DNA of 7,482 bases from DATIYW01 sp035517415 (GCA_035517415.1 DATIYW010000245.1:1-7482); one strand, 5' to 3'. Counted from the stretch's first letter, positions 1 to 5,437 are shown. Notes: generated by a model not told the origin, from the sequence alone. Translations and numbers: made by a program.

Positions 1-405
1 GGCCCAGACCGTGATGCCGAGGCCGATCTGCGCCGGCGTGTTCGGCATCGAGCGCACCACCGCGGGGTGGGCGAGGCCGTGCTCGATCACGCCGATGCGG
101 GCGCCGGCGACGATCGAGAGCACGAGCGCGTCGCCCGCGACGTGGCCCTTGAGCGCCGGCATGACCTTGCCGAGCATCTGCGGCTTGACCGAGAGCACCA
201 CCACGCCCGCGCCCTCGGCCGCGGCGCGGTTGTCGGTCGTCACCTCGACGCCGTAGCGCTCGCGCAGCTCCGCGCCGCGCTCGGGGCGCGGACCCGCCGC
301 GACGATTCGCCCCGGCTCGACCAGCCTGCGGTCGAGCAGGCCCTTGACCATCGCCTCGGCCATCGCGCCGCCGCCCACGAAGGAGATCCTGATCCCGTCG
401 AGCAT
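1..405 (-). CDS. proC: Pyrroline-5-carboxylate reductase, partial (3' end outside window)
   Basis: This is the N-terminal 135 residues of pyrroline-5-carboxylate reductase, the cytoplasmic enzyme that reduces pyrroline-5-carboxylate to proline with NAD(P)H. The reading frame runs off the left edge of the window, so roughly half of a normal protein of about 270 residues is visible. Visible signatures are a Rossmann dinucleotide loop FVGGGAMAEAM (residues 9-19), the VKPQ motif (73-76) that follows the third strand, SIVAG (97-101), and the hallmark RSMPNTPAQIGLG (118-130). The ATG start is preceded by a purine-rich ribosome site, GAGGTGG, on the minus strand (positions 415-409). The gene is divergent from the MFS transporter and shares a 136-base intergenic region with it. 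No defect is visible in the part present. The family assignment is secure. Confidence 0.95.
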   Translation of the reverse strand, partial: MLDGIRISFVGGGAMAEAMVKGLLDRRLVEPGRIVAAGPRPERGAELRERYGVEVTTDNRAAAEGAGVVVLSVKPQMLGKVMPALKGHVAGDALVLSIVAGARIGVIEHGLAHPAVVRSMPNTPAQIGLGITVWA

Positions 406-442
406 CGCCCACCTCGCCGTCCCGCATCCGGCGTTCTGTGCA

Positions 443-461
443 CCGGCGCGGGTTGCGCCGG
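443..461. repeat. Perfect 7-bp inverted repeat between proC and the MFS gene
   Basis: CCGGCGC (443-449) and GCGCCGG (455-461) are exact reverse complements separated by a 5-base loop, GGGTT. A further GTTC/GAAC pair (433-436 and 463-466) could extend the stem after an asymmetric bulge. It lies in the divergent intergenic region (406-541), so it could be an operator or a leader structure of proC. It lacks a T-run on either side, which argues against an intrinsic terminator. In DNA this rich in GC, a 7-bp repeat can arise by chance. The rest of 406-541 shows nothing else apart from the -10-like box at 529. Confidence 0.3.
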
Positions 462-528
462 AGAACCCGGCGCGGCGAGGGCCGATTCCCGCGGTGCGGA
501 TCGCGAGAGCGCGCCGCGGTCGCTCCGG

Positions 529-534
529 TAGACT
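529..534 (+). promoter_or_regulatory. -10-like box TAGACT, 7 bases before the MFS start codon
   Basis: TAGACT matches the TANNNT pattern of a bacterial -10 element and is followed after seven bases by the ATG at 542. A transcript starting at the usual distance would begin at or within a base or two of the ATG, giving a leaderless mRNA. No ribosome-binding sequence is visible in the 20 bases before the ATG, which fits. No convincing -35 element is visible 16-18 bases upstream. Confidence 0.4.
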
Positions 535-541
535 GCGCCGC

Positions 542-1762
542 ATGCTGCGCAGGGTGACGGGCGCGTACCGGGCGGCGTTCACCGGCCTGCCGCGCGAGGT
601 ATGGATCCTCGCGGTGGCGATGCTCGTCAACCGCAGCGGGACGATGGTGCTGCCGTTCATGAGCCTGTACCTGATCACCAAGCTCGGCTTCGGCGTGGTC
701 GCGGCCGGGCGGGTGCTGAGCCTGTACGGCGTTGGCGCGATCGTCGGCGGCTACCTCGGCGGCGTGCTCTCCGACCGCCACGACCCGGTGCGGGTGCAGG
801 TCGTCAGCCTGATCGGCACCGGCGTCGGCTTCTTCGCGCTCTCGCTGGCGCGGGGGACGCTCGCCGTGGCGCTCGCGGTCGTCGGGCTGAGCATGATCGC
901 GGAGTGCTTCCGGCCGGCGCTGTTCGCCGCCGTCGCGCGCTTCTCCGCGCCGGCGGTGCGGACGCGGTCGCTGGCGCTGATCCGACTCGCGGTCAACCTC
1001 GGGATGTCGTTCGGCCCGGCGATCGGCGGGTTCCTCGCCGTGCGCCACTACGGCTGGCTGTTCGCCGTCGACGCACTCACGTGCTGGGGTGCGGCCGCGA
1101 TCCTCGCCGCGCGCCTGACCGGGCGGGTCGAGCCGGCCGCGGGGCCGCACGCCGCGAGAGCGGCCGCCGCCTCGACGCCGTGGCGCGACCGCCCGTTCCT
1201 GCTCTTCCTCGGCGCCATGCTCGCGCTCGGCGTCGTGTTCTTCCAGATCAGCAGCACGATGACGCTCTACTTCCGCCAGGCGTACGGCTTCCCCGAGGAC
1301 ACCATCGGCCTGCTGCTGGCGCTCAACACCGTGATCATCGTCGCGGTCGAGATGGTGCTGGTGCGGGCGATGGAGCACCGCAACCACCTCGCGATCGCCG
1401 CCGTCGGCGCGCTGCTGGTGTGCAGCGGGTTCGCGTTGCTGCCGTTCGGCCGCAGCCGCGCGTTCGCGGCGCTGACGATCGTGGTGTGGACCGCGGGCGA
1501 GATGCTGTCGCTGCCGATGACCAACGCGGTGGCGGCGTCGCGAGCGACCGGCCCCGCGACCGGCCGCTACCTCGGCGCCTACTGGCTCGCGTTCTCCGCC
1601 GCGTTCGTCCTCGCGCCGGCGATCGGCACCGCGGTCTACCAGAGCCTCGGACCGTCGGTGCTGTGGCTCGGCATCGGGGTCGTCGGCGTGCTCCTCGCCG
1701 GGGCGTTCCTCGCCCTGGCGCGGGCGTTCCCGCCGGCGGCGCCGGCGCTGGGGGAGCCGTGA
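542..1762 (+). CDS. MFS transporter, drug/metabolite efflux type
   Basis: This is a 406-residue inner-membrane carrier of the major facilitator superfamily, most like the proton-coupled DHA1-type exporters; the substrate cannot be read from sequence. About twelve hydrophobic segments are visible: six between residues 20 and 190 and six between 218 and 395, with a charged, alanine-rich cytoplasmic linker at about 192-216. The signature motif A in the loop after segment 2 is present as GVLSDRHDPVRV (74-85). The N-terminal NRSGTMVLPFMSLYL (30-44) is typical of this group. I chose the ATG at 542 because the frame is open upstream to 344 but that extension encodes arginine/proline-rich sequence with no family character. 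Its stop overlaps the next gene's GTG by four bases, so the two are probably translationally coupled. The broad class is clear; specificity is unknown. Confidence 0.9.
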   Translation: MLRRVTGAYRAAFTGLPREVWILAVAMLVNRSGTMVLPFMSLYLITKLGFGVVAAGRVLSLYGVGAIVGGYLGGVLSDRHDPVRVQVVSLIGTGVGFFALSLARGTLAVALAVVGLSMIAECFRPALFAAVARFSAPAVRTRSLALIRLAVNLGMSFGPAIGGFLAVRHYGWLFAVDALTCWGAAAILAARLTGRVEPAAGPHAARAAAASTPWRDRPFLLFLGAMLALGVVFFQISSTMTLYFRQAYGFPEDTIGLLLALNTVIIVAVEMVLVRAMEHRNHLAIAAVGALLVCSGFALLPFGRSRAFAALTIVVWTAGEMLSLPMTNAVAASRATGPATGRYLGAYWLAFSAAFVLAPAIGTAVYQSLGPSVLWLGIGVVGVLLAGAFLALARAFPPAAPALGEP

Positions 1763-2247
1763 GCGGGCCGCTCTCCGCCAGCAACGCTCACCTCGTCGGC
1801 GTGATCTCCGACACCCACGGCCTGCTGCGCGCCGGGGCGCTCGCGGCGCTCGCCGGGTGCGAGCGGATCGTCCACGCCGGCGACGTCGGCTCCCCCGACG
1901 TGCTCGCCCGCCTCGCGGCGATCGCGCCGGTGACGGCGGTGCGGGGCAACGTCGACGTCGAGCAGTGGGCGCGGGAGCTGCCGGAGACCGCGGCGGTGGA
2001 GATCGGCGGGACGTGGATCTTCGTCATCCACGACCTGAGCCGCCTCGACCTCGATCCCGCCGCCGCGGGCTTCGCGGTCGTGATCAGCGGCCACTCGCAC
2101 CGCCCGGAGGCACGCACGGAGGGCGGCGTGCTCTTCCTCAACCCGGGCAGCGCCGGCCCCCGGCGCTTCCGGCTCCCGGTCGGCCTCGCGCGCCTGCACA
2201 TCGACGATCGCGGTCTCCGCCCCGAGTTCGTCGAGCTGGAACCCTAG
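1759..2247 (+). CDS. YfcE/MJ0936-type metallophosphodiesterase
   Basis: This 162-residue cytoplasmic protein belongs to the calcineurin-like metallophosphoesterases of the YfcE/MJ0936 group, which hydrolyse phosphodiesters with a two-metal centre; the physiological substrate is usually unknown. All expected metal ligands are present: D18 and H20 in SDTHG, D42 in HAGDVG, N64 in RGNVD, H91 in VIHDL, and H112 and H114 in SGHSH. The loop NPGSAGPRR (128-136) matches the conserved C-terminal family motif. One difference is that H91 is followed by Asp (HDL) where relatives usually have HG. The start is the GTG at 1759, preceded by GGGGGAG and overlapping the transporter's TGA (GTGA). Length is normal for the family. 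Its stop lies 3 bases from the stop of the convergent spmB. Confidence 0.9.
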   Translation: MSGPLSASNAHLVGVISDTHGLLRAGALAALAGCERIVHAGDVGSPDVLARLAAIAPVTAVRGNVDVEQWARELPETAAVEIGGTWIFVIHDLSRLDLDPAAAGFAVVISGHSHRPEARTEGGVLFLNPGSAGPRRFRLPVGLARLHIDDRGLRPEFVELEP

Positions 2248-2250
2248 AAC

Positions 2251-2790
2251 TCAAGCGAAGAGGAGCCGGCAGACCAGCACTGCCGCGACCGCGCCGGCGA
2301 GGTCGCCGAGCAGCCCGGCGAGCACCGCGTGGCGGGTGCGCCGGATCCCGACCGCGCCGAAGTAGACCGCGAGGACGTAGAACGTCGTCTCGCTGCTGCC
2401 GTAGATCGTGCTCGCCAGCCGCCCGACGAACGAGTCGGGGCCGTGCGCCTTCATCAGCTCGGAGACCAGGCCGAGGGTGCCGCTGCCGGAGAGCGGCCGG
2501 AGCAGCGCCGGCGGCAGCGCCTCGACCGGAATCCCGAGCCGATCGGTGAGCGGCGCCAGCGTCCGCACCAGCGCGTCCATCGCGCCCGAGGCGCGGAACA
2601 TCCCCGCCGCGACCAGGATCGCCACCAGGTAGGGGATGATCCGCACCGCGACCTCGAAGCCCTCCTTGGCGCCCTCGACGAACACCTCGTAGACGCGCAC
2701 GCGGCGGAGGAGCCCGACGGCGGCGATGCCGACGATCAGGAGCGGGATCGCCCAGGCGGAGACGGCCGCGGCAGCGTGCGCGAGGCTCAT
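2251..2790 (-). CDS. spmB: Spore maturation protein B-like membrane protein (nucleoside recognition/Gate domain)
   Basis: This 179-residue integral membrane protein is a clear SpmB homologue. In Bacillus, SpmA and SpmB affect spore core dehydration, but the pair is widespread in non-sporulating bacteria, where the role is unknown, and its nucleoside-recognition (Gate) domain suggests small-molecule transport. Conserved family stretches are FVEGAKEGFEVAVRIIPYLV (37-56), MFRASGAMD (64-72), RPLSGSGTLG (98-107), GPDSFVGRLAST (117-128) and ETTFYVLAVYFGAVGIRRTR (134-153). Hydrophobic segments lie near 10-28, 48-66, 135-150 and 155-177. It starts with ATG overlapping the spmA stop (ATGA, 2787-2790), so it is the second gene of a two-gene operon. 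The length matches Bacillus SpmB. Family membership is certain; function in this organism is not. Confidence 0.92.
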   Translation of the reverse strand: MSLAHAAAAVSAWAIPLLIVGIAAVGLLRRVRVYEVFVEGAKEGFEVAVRIIPYLVAILVAAGMFRASGAMDALVRTLAPLTDRLGIPVEALPPALLRPLSGSGTLGLVSELMKAHGPDSFVGRLASTIYGSSETTFYVLAVYFGAVGIRRTRHAVLAGLLGDLAGAVAAVLVCRLLFA

Positions 2791-3425
2791 CGCGCGCCCT
2801 CGCCGCCGGGCGCCGCGCCGGGTGCCTCGGGGGCCGGCGGCAGGCGGAAGGCATGCAGGCGGGCGAGCAGCTTCGCCGCCGTCACCGCGACGACCGTCGC
2901 GCAGCCCGAGGCGAGGACGGTCGGGACGAGGATCTCGACCGGGTTGGCGGAGCCGAGCGAGGCGCGCACCGCGATGATCGTCGCCGGCACCAGCGTGAGC
3001 CCGCCGGTGTTGATGGCGAAGAACGTCACCATCGCGTCGCTCGCGGTGTCCTTGCGCGGGTTGGCGGCCTGCAGCTCCTCCATCGCCTTCAGCCCGAGCG
3101 GGGTGGCGGCGTTGGCGAGCCCGAGCCAGCTCGCGCCGACGTTGAGCAGCATCGCCGCGAGCGCCGGGTGGTCGGCGGGGAGGTCGGGGAAGAGCCGGCG
3201 CGCGAGCGGCCGGAGCAGCGCGGCGAGCGCGCGCACCAGGCCGGCCGCCTCGGCGATCCGCATCACGCCGAGCCAGAGCGCCATCACGCCGACCAGGCCG
3301 ATGCAGATCTCGACCGCGCTCCGCGCCGAGTCGAACGCCGCCCTCGTCACCGCGTCCATCCTCCCGGTGATCGCCCCGGCGACCAGCGCGGCGGCGAGCA
3401 GCAGCAGCCAGATCACGTTGAGCAT
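2787..3425 (-). CDS. spmA: Spore maturation protein A-like membrane protein (nucleoside recognition/Gate domain)
   Basis: This 212-residue membrane protein is the SpmA partner of the following spmB. It carries an N-terminal hydrophobic segment (3-20), a second near 38-58, the highly conserved block NVGASWLGLANAATPLGLKA (95-114) followed by MEELQ, and the C-terminal family block FFAINTGGLTLVPATIIAVR (135-154). The last 20 residues form a Pro/Ala/Gly-rich cytoplasmic tail that makes it slightly longer than the Bacillus protein of about 196 residues. The frame is open upstream to an ATG at 3518, but I chose the ATG at 3425 because GGGGAGG (3436-3430) lies just before it, the hydrophobic segment begins immediately after it, and the upstream residues look like non-coding translation. 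The SpmA/SpmB pair probably acts as a complex in the inner membrane. Confidence 0.9.
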   Translation of the reverse strand: MLNVIWLLLLAAALVAGAITGRMDAVTRAAFDSARSAVEICIGLVGVMALWLGVMRIAEAAGLVRALAALLRPLARRLFPDLPADHPALAAMLLNVGASWLGLANAATPLGLKAMEELQAANPRKDTASDAMVTFFAINTGGLTLVPATIIAVRASLGSANPVEILVPTVLASGCATVVAVTAAKLLARLHAFRLPPAPEAPGAAPGGEGAR

Positions 3426-3450
3426 CCGACCTCCCCGCGATTGCCCGCCC

Positions 3451-3456
3451 AGTCTA
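3451..3456 (-). promoter_or_regulatory. Candidate spmAB -10 box (TAGACT on minus strand)
   Basis: Read on the minus strand this is TAGACT, the same hexamer as before the MFS gene. It sits 25 bases before the spmA ATG, with the GGGGAGG ribosome site in between, so the transcript would carry a leader of about 20 bases. No clear -35 is visible. It is one half of a divergent promoter region shared with the lipoprotein gene at 3536. Confidence 0.4.
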
Positions 3457-3499
3457 GCGTCGCCAGGTGCGCGCGAGGCGCCGGTCCCGCCGCAGGTGC

Positions 3500-3532
3500 T
3501 GCTAAGATCGACACGCAACCGCAGGGAGGTGG
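3500..3532 (+). promoter_or_regulatory. Candidate extended -10 promoter and ribosome site for the OB-fold lipoprotein
   Basis: TGCTAAGAT (3500-3508) is an extended -10 element (TGn followed by TAAGAT). A start site about seven bases downstream would give a leader near 20 bases that contains the strong ribosome site GGGAGGTGG (3524-3532) just before the ATG at 3536. No good -35 is seen, which is tolerable for an extended -10 promoter. Confidence 0.45.
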
Positions 3533-3535
3533 ACG

Positions 3536-3889
3536 ATGGGCTTTAGCCGTTCCTGGCGCGGCGCGGGCGCGCGGGCGCTGCTCGCCGCGGCCGCCGTCTC
3601 GCTCGCGTCGTGCGGGCTGTTCACGACCAAGATCGCCGACATCAAGGCCGCGCCGCAGAGGTATGAGGGCCAGACCGTGACCATCGCGGGGAACGTCACG
3701 AGCACGACCAACCTGCTGATGGTCAAGTACTACAAGGTCAGCGACGGGACCGGCGAGATGATCGTCGTGACGCAGTCGCCGCTCCCCAAGGAGGGCGACA
3801 AGGTGCGCGCCAAGGGGACGGTCAAGACCGAGTTCGCGATCGGCCCCAACCGCGTGATGGTGCTGGTCGAGGAGCCCCCGGCGCGCTGA
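3536..3889 (+). CDS. Small OB-fold-like lipoprotein of unknown function
   Basis: This 117-residue predicted lipoprotein has an arginine-containing N-terminus, a hydrophobic stretch (about 14-24) and a lipobox SLASC with the lipidated cysteine at 26. After a short linker the mature part resembles a single small OB-fold, of the kind found in bacterial nucleic-acid-binding-like or BOF-type proteins. It opens with a segment around RYEGQTVTIAGNV (42-54), followed by YYKVSDGTGEMIVVT (65-79) and LPKEGDKVRAKGTV (83-96), a strand-turn-strand pattern with the SDGTG turn typical of such folds. No enzymatic residues are evident. It has its own candidate promoter and a strong ribosome site, and it is divergent from spmAB. 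I do not recognise a named gene; an envelope-anchored binding or assembly role is possible but only inferred. The lipoprotein call is firm and the fold call moderate. Confidence 0.8.
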   Translation: MGFSRSWRGAGARALLAAAAVSLASCGLFTTKIADIKAAPQRYEGQTVTIAGNVTSTTNLLMVKYYKVSDGTGEMIVVTQSPLPKEGDKVRAKGTVKTEFAIGPNRVMVLVEEPPAR

Positions 3890-3955
3890 GCGACGCGCGC
3901 GCCCGCGCCACGCCCGCCCGGCGCGGGAGGGGCAACCCGGGCGCGTTCGGATGCG

Positions 3956-3980
3956 TAGAAAGCACGCAGCAGTCGGGGAG
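3956..3980 (+). promoter_or_regulatory. Weak -10-like box and ribosome site before the fusion phosphatase gene
   Basis: TAGAAA (3956-3961) is a possible -10 element, and GGGGAG (3975-3980) is a good ribosome site seven bases before the ATG at 3988. No -35 is evident. The 98-base gap from the previous gene (3890-3987) also contains a small GC hairpin (3913-3927) without a T-run, so transcription could also read through from the lipoprotein gene. Confidence 0.3.
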
Positions 3981-3987
3981 ATCGGCC

Positions 3988-4974
3988 ATGGCGAGCCTGC
4001 AAGACACCTACATCGTCCCGCAGCTCCGCGAGCGGCGCCGGCGGCTCGAGTTGGCGGTTGAATCGGGCCGGGAATCGGGCGAGCTGCAACGCCTGCTCGG
4101 CGAGGTGGACGCAGCGCTCGCCCGCGTCGACGCGGGTTCGTACGGACTCTGTGAATTCTGTCACGATCCGATCGAGTCGGAGCGCCTGCTCGCCGACCCG
4201 CTGCTGCGCTTCTGCCTCGACCACCTGAGCCCGGACGAGCGGCGCGCGCTCGAGCACGACCTCGAGACCGCGGCGGGGATCCAGCGCGGTCTGCTGCCGG
4301 AGCCGACCCTCCGCCTCGACGGCTGGCACGTCCACTACCGCTACGAGCCGGCCGGTCCGGTCAGCGGCGACTACTGCGACTTGATCCGCCCCCACGACGA
4401 CCCGCGCGGCTTCTACTTCCTGTTCGGCGACGTTTCGGGCAAGGGCGTCGCGGCGGCGATGCTGATGGCGCACCTCCACGCCACCTTCCGCAACCTGCTC
4501 GCCGGCGGGCGCGACGTCCACCGCCTGGTCGAGCGCGCCAACCGCGTCTTCCGCGAGAGCACGCTCGCGCCGTACTTCGCGACGCTGGTGTGCGGGCGTG
4601 CCGAATCCTCCGGCGCGCTCGAGATCTGCAACGCCGGGCACTGCCCGCCGCTGGTGCTGTCGCGCGGCAAGGTCGGTCAGATCGAGCCGACCGGCCTGCC
4701 GGTGGGTGCCTTCCGGGACGTCAGCTACGGCTCGCGCTCGATCTCGCTCGGGGCGGGCGACAGCCTGGTGCTGTACACCGACGGTCTCTCCGAGGCGCGC
4801 GACGCCGGCGACCGGGAGTACGGCGCGGAGCGGATCGCCGCGGTCGCCGCCGCCCACGCCGCCGACTCGCCCGAACGCCTCGCCGATGCGTGCTTCGCGG
4901 ACCTCGCGTCGCACCTCGGCGGGGCGGCGCGGAGCGACGACCTCACCCTGATGGTGCTGCGGCGCGCCGGGTAG
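3988..4974 (+). CDS. DksA/TraR-type zinc finger fused to a SpoIIE/RsbU-type PPM phosphatase
   Basis: This 328-residue cytoplasmic protein has two parts. Residues 1-80 look like a short DksA/TraR unit: a charged helical stretch (12-47), then YGLCEFCHDPIESERLL (52-68) and FCLDHL (75-80), giving C55-x2-C58-x17-C76-x2-H79. The spacing is that of the DksA zinc finger, but the usual fourth cysteine is histidine. A linker helix with AGIQRGLLPEP (96-106), typical of RsbU-like phosphatases, leads into a PPM/SpoIIE serine phosphatase domain. The domain contains SGDYCD (126-131), GDVSGKG (147-153), NAGH (215-218), TDGLSEAR (264-271) and SDDLT (316-320). The candidate metal-binding aspartates (D128, D148, D265, D318) are all present, so it should be active. 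Such enzymes commonly dephosphorylate anti-sigma-factor antagonists in partner-switching pathways. No anti-sigma or antagonist gene is adjacent, so the target is unknown. The fusion is in one uninterrupted frame. Confidence 0.92.
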   Translation: MASLQDTYIVPQLRERRRRLELAVESGRESGELQRLLGEVDAALARVDAGSYGLCEFCHDPIESERLLADPLLRFCLDHLSPDERRALEHDLETAAGIQRGLLPEPTLRLDGWHVHYRYEPAGPVSGDYCDLIRPHDDPRGFYFLFGDVSGKGVAAAMLMAHLHATFRNLLAGGRDVHRLVERANRVFRESTLAPYFATLVCGRAESSGALEICNAGHCPPLVLSRGKVGQIEPTGLPVGAFRDVSYGSRSISLGAGDSLVLYTDGLSEARDAGDREYGAERIAAVAAAHAADSPERLADACFADLASHLGGAARSDDLTLMVLRRAG

Positions 4975-5039
4975 GGACGAGCCCCGCGGTGCGCGACGTG
5001 ACGCCGGTCTCAATCCGGATCGCGATCGCCGCACCACCG

Positions 5040-5069
5040 TTGCAGACGAGAGAACAGGGGAACTAGAAT
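5040..5069 (+). promoter_or_regulatory. Candidate promoter ending 6 bases before a GTG start
   Basis: TTGCAG (5040-5045) and TAGAAT (5064-5069) are separated by 18 bases and resemble a housekeeping -35/-10 pair, though only the TTG of the -35 matches well. The GTG of the next gene begins six bases after the -10, so a transcript from here would be leaderless or nearly so. The nearest purine run (AGGGG, 5056-5060) is 15 bases from the GTG, too far to serve it. An alternative reading is the ATG at 5068 used with that purine run (see findings). The gap 4975-5075 holds nothing else that I can see. Confidence 0.45.
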
Positions 5070-5075
5070 GGCGGC

Positions 5076-5393
5076 GTGAGGTTGCCCCGCCTCCTCCTGA
5101 TCCCGCTCGCCGCGCTTGCGGTGTCGCTCGGCGCGGGCTGCCGGGACCGCCTCTTCGACTCCCAGAGCGACGTCGTCGTGTTCAACGAAAGTAGCTGCGT
5201 GGTCACGGTTTCGGTCGACGGCTGGGAGGCCTGCACGGTGCACCCGGACGCAAGCCGGACGGTGGACAACGTCGGCTCCGGCCGCCACGTGCTGGAGGCC
5301 AAGGACGACCTCGGCCGCCTCGTCGAGCGCCGCTACGTCGACCTGCGACGGGGCGAGGACTACTACTGGCGCCTCGACAGCTGCCCGCACTGA
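5076..5393 (+). CDS. Small cysteine-containing lipoprotein of unknown function
   Basis: This 105-residue predicted lipoprotein begins with GTG. A basic N-terminus (RLPR) and a hydrophobic core (6-18) precede the lipobox LGAGC, with the lipidated cysteine at 22. The mature part has a beta-rich pattern: VVVFNESSCVVTVSVDGW (33-50), a TVHPDASRTV strand (54-63), GSGRHVLEAKDDLGR (68-81) and RRGEDYYWRLDSC (91-103). That arrangement recalls PEGA-like or transthyretin-like small beta-sandwiches that decorate surface proteins, but I cannot name the family. Besides C22 there are C41, C53 and C103, so a disulfide is possible outside the cytoplasm. It follows the phosphatase gene by 101 bases and has its own candidate promoter. 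It is convergent with the next gene, 44 bases away. Localisation is well supported; the function is unknown. Confidence 0.75.
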   Translation: MRLPRLLLIPLAALAVSLGAGCRDRLFDSQSDVVVFNESSCVVTVSVDGWEACTVHPDASRTVDNVGSGRHVLEAKDDLGRLVERRYVDLRRGEDYYWRLDSCPH

Positions 5394-5437
5394 TCGCGGC
5401 GGAAGCCTGATCGGCGGCGCGCCCGGCGCCGGGGTCG

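Noticed and set aside
344..541. Upstream extension of the MFS transporter frame
   Set aside because: The extra 66 residues are Arg/Pro-rich, overlap the divergent proC gene and its leader, and do not resemble an MFS N-terminus, which begins naturally after the ATG at 542.
2251..3425. Reading the spmAB pair as evidence that the organism forms endospores
   Set aside because: These genes are widespread in non-sporulating bacteria and no other sporulation-specific gene is present; the SpoIIE-type domain here is the generic RsbU-like kind without the SpoIIE membrane region.
3426..3518. Upstream start for spmA at 3518
   Set aside because: The extension would overlap the candidate spmA promoter and ribosome site and adds a non-family sequence before the hydrophobic N-terminal segment.
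2329..3546. 405-residue open frame on the plus strand opposite spmA and spmB
   Set aside because: It is the antisense shadow of two unmistakable membrane protein genes, has low-complexity composition and no recognisable motif.
3913..3927. GC hairpin after the OB-fold lipoprotein as an intrinsic terminator
   Set aside because: It is a 5-bp stem without a T-run, so it gives only weak support for termination.
3730..5037. 435-residue open frame on the minus strand opposite the phosphatase gene
   Set aside because: Its translation is Arg/Ala/Val/Glu-rich without any domain motif, and it runs antisense to a gene with complete catalytic motifs. Long antisense frames are expected in DNA this rich in GC.
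5422..5433. Perfect palindrome CCCGGCGCCGGG between two convergent genes as a bidirectional terminator
   Set aside because: The usable stem is only four base pairs with a 4-base loop and no T-run on either strand. The composition makes such palindromes common.
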